A stretch of 64,000 nucleotides of DNA. It comes from Enoplolaimus lenunculus (Eukaryota > Nematoda > Enoplea > Enoplida > Thoracostomopsidae). Both the position numbers and the translations under genes were made by a program. The stretch lies in contig JASANG010001373.1 in NCBI GenBank assembly GCA_030248215.1, positions 241,369 through 305,368 of the forward strand, written 5' to 3'. Below, in pieces: positions 25,101-34,884 of the stretch (the first letter of the stretch is position 1; the number at the start of each line of letters is the position of its first letter). The notes beneath the pieces were generated by a model that was not told the origin of the DNA, ran no database searches, and saw only the letters and a list, made by a program, of their open reading frames with translations.

Positions 25101-28100
25101 GACGGCGCTGTACGGGTGACGGACGGCGCTGTACGGGTGACGGACGGCGCTGTACGGGTGACGGACGGCGCTGTACGGGTGACGGACGGCGCTCTACGGG
25201 TGACGGACGGCGCTGTACGGGTGACGGACGGCGCTGTACGGGTGACGGACGGCGCTGTACGGGTGACGGACGGCGCTGTACGGGTGACGGACGGCGCTCT
25301 ACGGGTGACGGACGGCGCTCTACGGGTGACGGACGGCGCTGTACGGGTGACGGACGGCGCTGTACGGGTGACGGACGGCGCTCTACGGGTGACGGACGGC
25401 GCTCTACGGGTGACGGACGGCGCTCTACGGGTGACGGACGGCGCTCTACGGGTGACGGACGGCGCTGTACGGGTGACGGACGGCGCAGTTGTGACATATG
25501 TCAACGCATTCTCTTGCGAACTATAGCGCATGCTATATTATAGAGTCCCAAAGTGTTTTCTTGAAATTGAAAATATTCATGCGAGAAAGGGTTAAAACAT
25601 GAGAAAATTTTACTGATTTCACGGTTGCTGTTAACCAATTAAACGTAATTGACTGGAGCACGTGTCCATATTCGGTATCGCGGCATAAATTCATTGCTTC
25701 GCAAGCTTTTGATTTATCTTCCTGTAAAAGTTAATACAATATTGTAGATTTCATAAGATTTCGGCAATAGGGATCGTACTAAATTAAATTATTTATTTTT
25801 CAGGTTACACACTCAGAGATAAAACGAAGCTATAGGGGGCCCATGGCTGCTGTAGTGATTTCGAAAAGATATTTTTGTTTATGATCAGGAACGTACGCAA
25901 AAAAATATATGTGGGGAGCACCGAATAATTTTGGTGCGCCCCTACAATTGCAATTCAAGATTGCTTACTTTAGATCGAGTCTATTTCGGGCGGCACCAGC
26001 CAAATTTGAAGGGAGGCTCGGCACCCAACGTCCCCTTTGGGGACGGCCGTGTTTAAGGTTTGACCCAGTTAAAAATGCCTTTATCATAAATTGAGGGATA
26101 GAGTTACCTACGGCAGTGTGATATTTCTTGATGATGAAATTCTGAAGACCGTTTGATTGAAACTCTTTGCCCACATTGGGGGGGGGGGGTTGAAATTCGA
26201 GCAAACAGAGAAAACACATGGCTTGCTAATGGAAAAAAGTGCCTCAGATGCATATTCTTGAAAACAAGCTAATTTTTCTTCACATGCTTCATGTGTATTA
26301 CATGTGATATCGACCCCCCCGCAAATGTGACGGGGGGGGAGATCAAAGCCACAACCAGTGCTGGTACATTTTGTACCGCACAAAATCAGGCAGTTTCACA
26401 CCCTTGTCCAAGAGCGATCATCCAACCTTTATAGAATCAAGAGTGGATGCTCACTCTTTAACAAGAGTGTGCAACTACCAAAATTTGTAGGGTACGAAAT
26501 GTACCACCGTACGTTGCGTTTTTGGTCGACCCCCTTTATTAAGAGGGGCATCGCCGTCCCATTCGATAACCCTAAATTAAACTATAATCGTAGCATCTGT
26601 GATACCGCATACATAAAGTGCCATGATTCGTACAGGTTGCACCCTCTAAATTCGGGGCTTAGGCCAACGGCGCAGCGCGTGCCGGGTCGTTGTATGCTAC
26701 ACAGAATGTACCCAGTTGCGTACTCTTGTTGAAGTATACATAATCCACTCTTGATAATAGACTCATCTCTATATTTCGTTCGCGTTCAAGTATATGTAAA
26801 CTTACAGTAAATTTCACAAAATCTTGAAGCATTTTACTGGCATATTTTTCGATGAAATCGTTGCACTGAAAATACAAATACGACGACTCGAGTTAAACTG
26901 TAATATAATGCCCATACTAAGCTTAAAACATAAGCCTAAGCCTCCTCCCGGAGTCTAACTCCCGCAATCTTCCTGTCTTCCATTGAGCAGGACAGTATAA
27001 TTAATATCCTGAGCCAACCTCACTGACGTGTCTATTGGGGGGTGTCAGAGAAAATATTTTGTGATAAAATATTTCGTTCCGTCTACCTTACCATTGTCCC
27101 CCTTCAAAACATTAGCACTTGCATACAGTAAAAACTGCCTTTCATAACTTTTGCCAGCACCCGCCCCGTATCACAAATTCCTGGATTCTCCGCTGGAACC
27201 ACTTGCACAAGTAATACCTACTCTACTAATACATTAATTCTATTAAATTTGAGAGAAATATTCAATTTGAAATATTAATTTTCGTCACACAGATTTGGTT
27301 CAAAGATGGGCCGAATAGATGGGACGCCCTCTTACAAATATCGTCGACTCTCTTGGTGCGATGTCTTTGTTGGGCAAGGGCAGCTATTTTCAAATATGTG
27401 TAGCATTTTATCACCAGTTAGTGATTGGTCTTGTAACATTCGAACCAATAAATTAAAGCCGATTCCAAATTCAACACATTTATCGCATTTGACTTGTCCT
27501 ACTTTTGAGATCTCCAACTGTATAGGATTGCAGTTTGAAAGGTTATCGCTAAATAGTGACAGGTACTATATGAATTCGAAACTTTGGGTTCCGATTAGGA
27601 AAATTAAATGCAAGGCCATTTTTCTCTGCTCTGAAAAAGAGTCACCCTCTACTCTGTGAACAATCCCTGGGTGGGTGTAGTGCTAAATACAGGAGCTCAT
27701 AGACGTGAATTGAATATATAAATATATATGTGTATATACACATATATATGTATGTATGTATGCATGTATATACCTCAGATAATCCAAACAGCAAGAAAAT
27801 ACGGCTTGAACAAAGTCCCTTTAAATGTTCGATAGTTGCAGCCTAAAACCAAAATATATCTTAGGTTTCAAACCCACTTGAAACTTAAGACTCCTAATCT
27901 AAGCTTAACGCTTAATCCTTATTTTAATTTGAGAAAAGTTAATACATAATATACGGTGTCGAAGCATAGCCAATACTTTGTTTTAAGAGATTATAATTTA
28001 AAAATAAAAGTTTTTTAAATATTTAGCATAAATTAAACCAAATTAGTAGTGTTCATTGTTTTTTCTAAAAATTTCAAGCGGCGATATCATATCCCTTTTA

Positions 28101-30499
28101 CCCGCCCCCCCCGTTGTGTACGTCCCTACTTAAATAACACCAAAGATCACATGTTAAACGCAGTTCAATTGCTTTTCATCAAATTATTAAGTTTGGCCGG
28201 TGTTATTTTAAAGCTGTCCCGGTTGCTGGTGGGTCTATAAAAGAGGCTTACACTCTAGACTATATTTTTTTGCTTAGGCTTAGACTTAGACTTAGAAATA
28301 CACTTTTCCAACGTTTAGGCTTAGGCTTAGGCATAGGAATACGCTTTTGCAACGTTTAGGCTTAGGCTTAGGCATAGGAATACGCTTTTGCAACGTTTAG
28401 GCTTAGGCTTAGGCATAGGAATACGCTTTTGCAACGTTTAGGCTTAGACTTAGGCATAGGAATACGATTTTGCAACGTTTAGGCTTAGACTTAGGCATAG
28501 GAATACGCTTTTGCAACGTTTAGGCTTAGACTTAGGCATAGGAATACGATTTTGCAACGTTTAGGCTTAGACTTAGGCATAGGAATACGCTTTGGCAACG
28601 TTTAGGCTTAGGCTTATGAATACGCTTAATCTATTGTTACGGCCCTTTGGGTAACATTGGCCTAAGCTTTACGAAAAACTGCTAATTTGAGTTTAGGAAA
28701 ATTCAAACAATAATTTCAAAACATTTACCTCATAACGTGAATCGTTGAGAACAGTATCAACTTCGGCCAAAACAGAAACACATTCGCTGCAATCGTTCTG
28801 AAATAAATAAACATTATGAAGTATAAAGATATATGAAGGAAAATACAGAATATATCGCTTGTAATTTCTGGAAAGACTCGACAAAACGCATCTTTATAGA
28901 TTGTAAAATTTATGCGCAGATGTCAAACCATTTTCTCGCTCGTTACACTCGCTTGCAAAAAACCGTTTAGGTGAGGTCATCCAATCAGATATGACATTCT
29001 GACTACGTCTCTGGCAAAAAGTGACAATTTTAGGGGTCAAACACACTTTTTGATTATTTCTTAGTAACTTTTTCAGTTGTTTCACGTAATAACCCTTCAT
29101 GACTCGTTTATAGCAAGTTCTCATATCAAGCTGAGTTTGCAGGCAAAAGGAAACCCCTTGGAGATTTTGCACACTTTCCCTCACCAGGGTGTAACCGGAC
29201 ATCCGTTTCCGGGAAAAATCTGAGTCCGTTTCTGATTCCGTTATTTTTACTATCCGTTTGCATATACCCTGTGTCTCTCACAGTGTTGGGAAATTGCTTA
29301 TTTTGGCATAATTTACGCTTAAGACTATGAGTTTAATCTTAGATCGAGTTGAAAATAGGAATAAGCAAATTTGTCATCTCCAAGCCAAAATCAGATGTTT
29401 TCTCTTGAATATTGCATTTCGATACAGTAACTCCAGATGCAGATCACAGTTCAAACAATTTAAACCCATAAAACAAATTTACCTTGTCCGAATCAACCGC
29501 AGCGTTTTTATCTTTGCATACCCGATTAGTGCTAAGCATGCAATCTTTGGCGTTATCTGCTTCAATTAACTCGCCTGAAACATCAAAAAATACAGTTGTA
29601 TGCCGAGTCGTCAATCTTGACAGAGCTTTGTTTGCCACTTTAAACCTTTCTCACGTGAATATTTTCTATTTCATATCAGACCTACATTTATGCTAACAGT
29701 CGAACACCAGCGACTGCAGTGCGAGGCGTTTACCATTACCACTGAGCTTTAATGGAAGCTTGACGATCGAGCCAGGCTTCTTTACGTCTTGTGGTGATTT
29801 AGTGCTACGTATACGTGTTGCAATTGTTAAATACTGTGCACTGTACATCGCTCAACGCATAGACATCACATTGCGCTGAGTTGCTCATACTGAACTCTAT
29901 GTGAAAACAGTGAGGACGGGTGATTGCAGGGTACAACCGGAGGTCCGCCTCCGGCTCCGGCAGAATTTTTGTGGTGGTTCCGGCAATTTCGGTAGTAAAA
30001 TTTAGTGTGTTTGTTCTTGTCACAATTGTTAGCGAAGAATTTTCGAAATTTCGCTAAAAATTAGCGTAAACCCAAACAACTTAACAACATATTGCAAATA
30101 TTGGCTAAAATTAACTAATTAACCATCACTTTGACAACGTAAATTTCGACTCACCTCCGGCTCCGGCAAGTTTCCTTGACCTCGGGCTCCGGTATTTTTC
30201 ACCTCCGGTTGCATCCTGATTGATTGTAATAGTTTACAGAAAATACCGGTTGAAAAATGTTTTCATACACGACCAAAGTTTACATTTCAGAAATTTCCAA
30301 ACTTTTCTTACTGATACTCAAATATCAATAAATCTCGCAAGGAATCGTATCAGAAATACAAAACGCTTTTCGTGTTTTTGGAAAAAGTGTTTACTTTTTG
30401 ATCAAAAATTGTAGATGAGAATAGTGGCAGGGAACGAAACTCACTTGAAACCGCAGTCAATCCAATCAGAATCCAAGCGGTGACCGTGAAGGCTTTCAT
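16155..30499 (-). CDS. Prosaposin-like precursor with four saposin B domains
   Basis: Saposins are small lipid-binding lysosomal or secreted activators cut from a precursor. Exons in coding order: 30499-30445, 29574-29483, 28797-28729, 27842-27774, 26865-26806, 25721-25614, 23408-23313, 22537-22487, 21869-21810, 20911-20795, 20128-19961, 19152-18978, 18549-18377, 16626-16537, 16172-16155. All phases agree; 466 residues. Start MKAFTVTAWILIGLTAVS is a signal peptide. Four domains each keep six cysteines: NDCSEC to AMNLC; AICNNC to MHLC with a conserved-type N-glycan site NKT; KCITCEAG to ALKAC; ECLACKSVM to ENLKAC. The N-terminal AKDCMLSTNRVC may be a worn saposin A motif. The protein stops at the last cysteine, so no C-terminal saposin A is present. 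The last exon is 18 nt. Exon 12's donor (GTCAAA) is weak. Introns are packed with MITEs; intron 13 holds the 69-bp satellite. Confidence 0.92.
16219..16367 (+). mobile_element. A-family MITE (TTAGGC interior)
   Basis: Starts GGCCAATGTAAAGATCAGGG and ends with the inverted form CCCCTGTTCTTTGCAT. Interior has TTAGGC-like tracts. Lies in the last intron of the prosaposin-like gene. Confidence 0.8.
16718..18247. repeat. 69-bp satellite with higher-order variants
   Basis: Unit built from two CTCCAGTGCTCTTGGCT half-units plus ATGCTGCACACTGAAGCC. A variant with GCGCATTGAAGCAAAACAGC recurs at about 17272, 17526, 17918 and 18172, spacing 254, 392 and 254 bp. The array fills much of prosaposin intron 13. 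Long frames on both strands arise because 69 is divisible by three. Confidence 0.95.
19164..19420. mobile_element. E-family palindromic MITE
   Basis: ACACTGTAAATTCCAATGAA and CACTGAAATTTACAGTGT ends with GAGTTGATTAATCAA-type words. Its left end is about 11 bp from prosaposin exon 12, so it forms the 3' end of intron 11. Confidence 0.8.
19421..19887. mobile_element. I-family element (TTGCAGTTGCAATATGCAAG words)
   Basis: Ends CATTCACACGTGCAAGATTT and CAAAAACTTGCACGTTTGAA are inverted. In intron 11 of the prosaposin-like gene, beside E1. Confidence 0.6.
20332..20646 (-). mobile_element. B-family MITE (GCCTAA interior)
   Basis: Ends GGGACCATGTATAGAACAG and GTTGTATACGTGGGC are inverted copies. 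The interior is rich in CCTAAG/GCCTAA. In intron 10 of the prosaposin-like gene. Confidence 0.8.
20930..21000 (-). mobile_element. Truncated A/B-type MITE end
   Basis: GACCAATGCAAAGAACAGAG followed by CATAACAGTAGTATAAGCAT and GCCTAA tracts; no matching second end. It starts about 20 bp upstream of prosaposin exon 10. Confidence 0.55.
21355..21478. mobile_element. D-family palindromic MITE, short copy
   Basis: ACACTGCAAAAAAATGGTGA and GAGTTTTTGCAGTGCACT ends with GAGTCAAATTGACTC-type words. Confidence 0.75.
21884..22095. mobile_element. D-family palindromic MITE
   Basis: TACACTGCAACAAATGGTGA and CACCATTTTTACAGTGTA ends; nearly the whole element is an imperfect palindrome. It begins 15 bp from prosaposin exon 9. 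Confidence 0.8.
22208..22444. mobile_element. E-family palindromic MITE
   Basis: AGTGTTGTAAATTCCAATTA and CACTGAAATTTACAGTGT ends, in prosaposin intron 8. Confidence 0.8.
22580..22899. mobile_element. F-family MITE
   Basis: CAGGGACCAACCGTAGGTTT and ACCTTCGGTTGCACCCTG ends; in intron 7 of the prosaposin-like gene. Confidence 0.75.
23104..23267. mobile_element. H-family MITE (GGCCCGTAGCC ends)
   Basis: GCGGGCCCGTTGCAAAAGAG and AGCTAGCTATGGGCCTG ends; interior CTCCCCTAGAAAATTATCAA as in other H copies. Confidence 0.75.
23508..24116. mobile_element. F-related element hosting a nested A MITE
   Basis: Left end TAAACCGGATAATAATC, right end GATATTCGGTAACGCCCTG; A copy inserted at 23788-24012. Confidence 0.55.
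23788..24012 (+). mobile_element. A-family MITE nested in an F-family element
   Basis: CGGAACGTTTTTCTGTGGGA at left, GCCCATGTTCTTTACATTGG at right; interior is an almost pure run of TTAGGC repeats. Sits inside the F copy at 23508-24116. Confidence 0.8.
24330..25540 (+). mobile_element. P-family element hosting the 21-bp array
   Basis: Left end AGGGTAGCGCTATACATTTG then ATGCCGTCCGTCGCC matches P copies at 52033 and 52930. The right end is unclear, AACTATAGCGCATGCTATAT at about 25519. Confidence 0.55.
24407..25488. repeat. 21-bp GC-rich minisatellite, about 50 copies
   Basis: Unit GGTGACGGACGGCGCTGTAC plus one base. Variants differ mainly at GTAC/CTAC. Open in several frames on both strands because 21 is divisible by three and the unit lacks stops. 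In intron 6 of the prosaposin-like gene, inside a P element. Confidence 0.95.
25559..25598 (+). mobile_element. S-family end fragment
   Basis: GAAAATATTCATGCGAGAAA then GGGTTAA matches the 3' end of the S elements. Confidence 0.5.
25889..26060 (+). mobile_element. J-family element
   Basis: GGGGAGCACCGAATAATTTT, CAATTCAAGATTGCTTAC and GGCGGCACCAGCCAAATTTG are shared with the copies at 60868 and 63430. Confidence 0.65.
27386..27450. mobile_element. K-family short palindrome
   Basis: TTTCAAATATGTGTAGCATT and CACCAGTTAGTGATTGG, matching both K ends with little between them. Confidence 0.55.
27716..27772. repeat. TA/TATG-rich microsatellite next to prosaposin exon 4
   Basis: ATATATATGTGTATATACAC then TATGTATGTATG; ends at the donor of exon 4. 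Confidence 0.8.
28195..28662 (+). mobile_element. C-family MITE with internal 41-bp minisatellite
   Basis: GGCCGGTGTTATTTTAAAGC and GGGTAACATTGGCC ends. Inside are eight 41-bp units. In intron 3 of the prosaposin-like gene, close to exon 3. Confidence 0.8.
28311..28638. repeat. 41-bp minisatellite inside a C MITE, 8 copies
   Basis: ACGTTTAGGCTTAGGCTTAG followed by GCATAGGAATACGCTTTTGC, units every 41 bp from 28311. Confidence 0.93.
29641..29912 (-). mobile_element. S-family element, second copy
   Basis: Shares ACTAAATCACCACAAGACG, a worn box A (AAGCTCAGTGGTAATGG) and the end TTTAAACCTTTCTCACGTGA with the copy at 43.9 kb. In prosaposin intron 1. Confidence 0.65.
29927..30219. mobile_element. 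F-family MITE
   Basis: CAGGGTACAACCGGAGGTCC and CACCTCCGGTTGCATCCTG ends; in prosaposin intron 1. Confidence 0.8.
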
Positions 30500-30610
30500 T
30501 ATTTTTTGAAAATTTGAAAAATATCTTTTTTAAGATTAATCCCTGAAACCTCAGAGGGTCGCATGTATACAACGTGTAGACGGGTAATAAAAGTAACCAA
30601 TAAGGATAAT

Positions 30611-31256
30611 GGCCAATGTTACTTTTAGACCCGTAATAGTAGATTAAGCCCTAAGCCTAAGCATAAGCGTTGTAAAAGCATATTCCTAAGCCTAAGCCTA
30701 AGACTACGGTATTGACCCGAATAAGAGGAGGTTAATAAGAGGGGCGGGTCACCATTTTGAGTCCGAATCAATAGGAGTCCGTATCCTTAATAAGAGTCCG
30801 TAAGCGGATAGGGTCCCTAAACCCTAATTAGAGTCCGTAAATGACAGTTAACCCTAAGTGTAGCGTATAAATGACTCGTGGACCAAATGATTTGAGTTAC
30901 AAATTGTAAAACGTACTTAAATTTTGAAAGTAAATTCCTAAGTATAACCTTGTATTATCGCTCAAGCTTTTAATGCAAGGTAAAACCCGTTTAATTCAAC
31001 AGATAGTTGCAATACCGGATACATATCAGTAGAGGAAGGGTGGCGCAGGTCTGGTTGAAAATAAATAACAGTCCGTAACCGAATAACAACGGGAGTACCC
31101 TCTGGAGAGGCCAAATAAATATGAGTCCCCCCGCTCTTATTCGGGTCACTACAGTATTCCTAAGCCTACGCCTAAGTCTAAGCAGAAAATGCAGTCTAGA
31201 ATGTAAGCCTACTCTTTTACAGACCTACAGAAACTGGGACGGCCTTAAAATGGGCC
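30611..31256 (-). mobile_element. C-family MITE split by an M-family element
   Basis: Left half begins GGCCAATGTTACTTTTAGAC, right half ends GGACGGCCTTAAAATGGGCC. M1 (30705-31154) interrupts the GCCTAA interior. Confidence 0.75.
30705..31154. mobile_element. M-family MITE (GACCCGAATAAGAG ends), nested
   Basis: TACGGTATTGACCCGAATAA at left and TTATTCGGGTCACTACAGTA at right are inverted repeats. The interior repeats GAGTCCGTA-like words. Confidence 0.75.
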
Positions 31257-31270
31257 ATGAGGGTAATCAA

Positions 31271-31684
31271 TATACTGCAGTGATTCGAATGTTAGGGGGA
31301 GATAATAAGAACCCGGGATTCCACATTTGAGTCTGAATCAATTGGAGTCTATTTCAGTGACGGAGTCCGTATATGGGTAGAGTATAAAATTACTAATTAG
31401 TCCGTAAACGTCAATGACCCTGATTAGATTGTGTAAATGCTTCCTGTACCAATTGAAGTTCAGTCCGAAATTTGATTAGCCAAAGTATAATGTTATGTTA
31501 GCAGCATACTTATGTCTTAAACATATTTTTCTGCGAAGTAAAATATAAAGTCTAAACCTTTGGCAATGGCTGGTATAAAGTTGAAGTTGTGTGGTCCAGG
31601 TAAACTTGGGTAGGGTTGAAAAATAAATTCCAACCCGGAACCGAATGTCGCTCCACCACCTCGTTCATTCGGGTTACTACAGTA
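31271..31684. mobile_element. M-family MITE, second diverged copy
   Basis: ACTGCAGTGATTCGAATG at left, TCATTCGGGTTACTACAGTA at right, GAGTCCGTA words inside as in M1. Confidence 0.6.
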
Positions 31685-31725
31685 AAATGGCAGCGAAAAA
31701 CAGATTGAATATTATAAAAGTTTCC

Positions 31726-31913
31726 GCCAATGTTACTTTAAGGGGCGTAACTGTAGATTAAGCGTATTCCTAAGCCTAAGCCTTAGCCTAAGCGTTGCAA
31801 AAATGTGTTCCTAAGTCGAAGTTTAACCTAAGCAAAAAATGCAATCTAGAATCAAAACCAACTCTTTTATGGAACCACCAGAAACCTGAACACCCCTTAA
31901 AGTAACATGGCCC
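31726..31913 (-). mobile_element. C-family MITE
   Basis: CGCCAATGTTACTTTAAGGG and CCCTTAAAGTAACATGGCCC ends, GCCTAA interior. Confidence 0.8.
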
Positions 31914-32029
31914 AAAGTTTCAAAGACTAATATATTTCCGCTGATGCAATTTCAGCATAAAAATTTTCATCAGTTTTGTAAAATTTTGTAGATATAATTC
32001 CGGATAGACCCAAATTGTTCGCCTAGGTC

Positions 32030-32233
32030 TATATTCTCAAATGGGTATAGCTACTATCGTCAGTTAGAATACATATATAATAGGTTTTCAAACTCACCAA
32101 CGATTGCAGTTGTTGAACTCAAAATTGGTACCGGAGTATGCAAAAAATGTGCTGAAATTTGAGCCTCAACATTCTCTGGTTCGAACGTTTCCCTGTCGCC
32201 AACTAGTGATTGGTGCTACACGCATTTGAGAAT
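32030..32233. mobile_element. K-family MITE (ATTCTCAAATG ends)
   Basis: ATATTCTCAAATGGGTATAG and GGTGCTACACGCATTTGAGA inverted ends. Confidence 0.75.
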
Positions 32234-32676
32234 ACGGTCCCTAGGCTTAAGTATATAAAGCTCATTTTTTACACTTTAGGTTTAAGCTTTAGGCTTAGGA
32301 ATATGCTTATACTACTACTGTTTACAGCCCAGTTCTATACTTAGGCCGGTGCTTTCAAGCCAAGCAGAAACTAAAGATTAACTACGGTATCACGTGTTAA
32401 TTCGAACTATTTTGTAAACACCCAAAAATCACTAAGATCAAAAGTTTTCTGAGCGATAACAACACTTGGGTACGACGTAGTGTAGAAACTTGAACGCATA
32501 TGTATTGCATAACGTAAACAGTATACGCACTGCAAACTGCAGTTTATCGCAAAGCTGAAAATTTTGCAATTTTTTGTACAAAATAGTTTACGAATATCTG
32601 CTGTTCAACTCATATGTTGGCTTTAATTTTTTGCAGATTAAAATTCATTATTTTTCAACCTACTCTTGCATTGGAT

Positions 32677-32847
32677 GGCCCATGTAAAGAGCAGGGGCGG
32701 AACGTTTTTCTGTGGGACTGCAATACAGCAAGCTTAAAGCTTCAAATATTGCCTGAGCGTAAGTTTAGGCATAAGCTTATTCTTTACGCTTATAGGCTTA
32801 CGTTAAGGAATATGCTTATACTACTGTTTACGGTCCTAAATTGGCCC
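32677..32847 (+). mobile_element. A-family MITE
   Basis: Left end GGCCCATGTAAAGAGCAGGG; right end is diverged (TACGGTCCTAAATTGGCCC). Confidence 0.75.
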
Positions 32848-32866
32848 ATTGTATGTAAATCCTCAG

Positions 32867-33209
32867 CAGGGTGCAACCGAAGACGAAAAATACCGGAACC
32901 AGAGGTGAGGCGAAATTAGGTAGTAAAAATGACGGTTAATTAGTTAATTTTAGCTAATACCTGCAATATGTTGTTAAGTTGTTTGTTTTACGCTAATTTT
33001 CTGCGAACTTTAGGAAATTCTTTCCTAAAAATTGTGGCGAAAAGTAAAAGGAAACGCGCACAACAGATAAATTTTGCAAAATTATGCAAAATTTTACTAC
33101 CGAAACTGCCGGAACCTCAGGCAAAAATTCTACCGGAGCCTCAGCCGGCGCTGGAGGCCGATTTTCTGCCGGAGCCGGAGCCTTAGGCAGACCTCCGGTT
33201 GTACGCTGG
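32867..33209. mobile_element. F-family MITE
   Basis: CAGGGTGCAACCGAAGACG and AGACCTCCGGTTGTACGCTG ends. Confidence 0.8.
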
Positions 33210-33532
33210 TACTCAGAGGATTAACGGAAACGACAAAAACATAGTAAAAAATTAGAATTATTTTCTTGTATTAAATTAATTACAAAGTTACTGTTTTAAA
33301 AAGGCTAGCTATACTGTTATTGCGCAACTGTGTGCGGTTTTATCTCAAAATAAAAAATGTCCGCTTAGAGTTTATTGCATTGACGGACATTTTGTATACT
33401 GCTTGCGCAATATGTTAATATTAAATATAGAGTGGCGTGAACTATCAAACTTTGTCGTTACAGTCTAAAAGGTGGCGCCGGAAAGCGCTAAATAAGATAA
33501 TTAACTGCGTTATTTTGTTGTTTTTTGCATGT

Positions 33533-33690
33533 TCGCCAAAATTTGAATTTAGTGCCAAAAGTTAAATTTCCTGCCGAAATTTGAATTTTGCCGTCTAAAT
33601 TTGAATTTCCCGCCAAAATTTGAATTTTTCCGCCAAAATTTGAATTTCCCGCCATAATTTGAATTTTCTCGCCAAAATTTGAATTTGCCC
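33533..33690. repeat. Roughly 20-bp array, CGCCAAAATTTGAATTT
   Basis: About eight diverged units of CCCGCCAAAATTTGAATTT. Confidence 0.85.
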
Positions 33691-34532
33691 GCTACGGTGT
33701 CCCTAACGTGTCTATCATATAAAAATATTGTCTACTACACTGTTTTTCAAACATTTGAATGTCCTAGACAGTGTCACTGCAGAACAGTCTTGTCCGGATA
33801 GAGTTTCCGTAAAACTCTATGATGTCCGCGAGCGGCGGTGATACTATTGGAAAATGAACGGTTTCGATAAAACAAAGTCGGACAAGCTATTGAATTTCTG
33901 TTGGGAGGGGACATTTTGTGCGCCGAGCGCACGTATGGTAACATGTGAGTGACATTAATATGCAAGTGCAACAAACATGTTTTGTTTTCAGCCGTAACAA
34001 TGGCGACCACTGCAAAGTCTGGCATATAAAAAGAGAGATAAATGTTTGGCAAATGTACTATTTGCAATTTCTTTTCAATACATGGGCGTCAAGGATGCAA
34101 CCAAATAAAAAACTGTAGCCTATTAATTAGGTTTTTTACAAAATGCCAGTTTCCAAGGTGTTTTGCAATTTTTATCAAAGGAGACAAAATTCTAAGCTTC
34201 TGGAAAACGGTTTCTGATTACCGCGAGTTGGCAAAACTTTGTCTTATTTAGCGGAATCAAAAATACACGCTCATATAAAATAAGACACAAAATTTATTTA
34301 GAACATTCATATATCCAAGCTGTTAACTACTAATATCTCACCACACAATAAGTGTAATGTTTGGCCATCTACAAAGACAATATCTCTTACAAAATTTGTA
34401 ATTTGTGAATAACTTAGGCTTAGATTATTTCTCGTACCGATTTCCAGTTGAAAATCAAACCTAAGAATTACTAAATTTGAAAATATCAAATTTCAATATT
34501 ACAATTACTATTTTTCAATTCCACCAAACCAT

Positions 34533-34884
34533 GGCCATCGTATATAGAACACGGGCGAAACAGTAGTATATAAGCATATTCCTAAGCCTATGAATAAGCA
34601 ATGTAGGTGGCTGTGCCACACTTAAATATATTTCAACCTAAAAACTAAAACAAATCTAAAACCAAATCCTACACCACACCTTAAGGGAGTCCCCGGCTCC
34701 GCCTAGTCTCTCTTAGAACTTAAGTTAGGCTTAGGCGTTGCTAAACGGCGTAGTTGGTGGTTTCAATCCATAGCCGAAATCACGAACTATTCACAAGCAA
34801 ATTCCTAAGCCTAACCGTATGCAAAAACAGTCTAAAGCTTAAGCTTACTCTATTCCAATCCCACAAAATCTGATCTTAGGCCCA
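34533..34884 (-). mobile_element. B-family MITE with internal insert
   Basis: Starts GGCCATCGTATATAGAACA and ends near TCTGATCTTAGGCCC. About 185 bp of unrelated sequence interrupts the GCCTAA interior. Confidence 0.5.

Noticed and set aside
24347-25543. 398-residue frame of GDGRRCT repeats
   Set aside because: It is the 21-bp minisatellite read through; long frames exist on both strands and in several frames because the unit has no stop and is a multiple of three.
26108-26383. Cysteine-rich 91-residue minus frame resembling a saposin piece
   Set aside because: It lacks the saposin cysteine spacing and does not fit the otherwise continuous exon chain.
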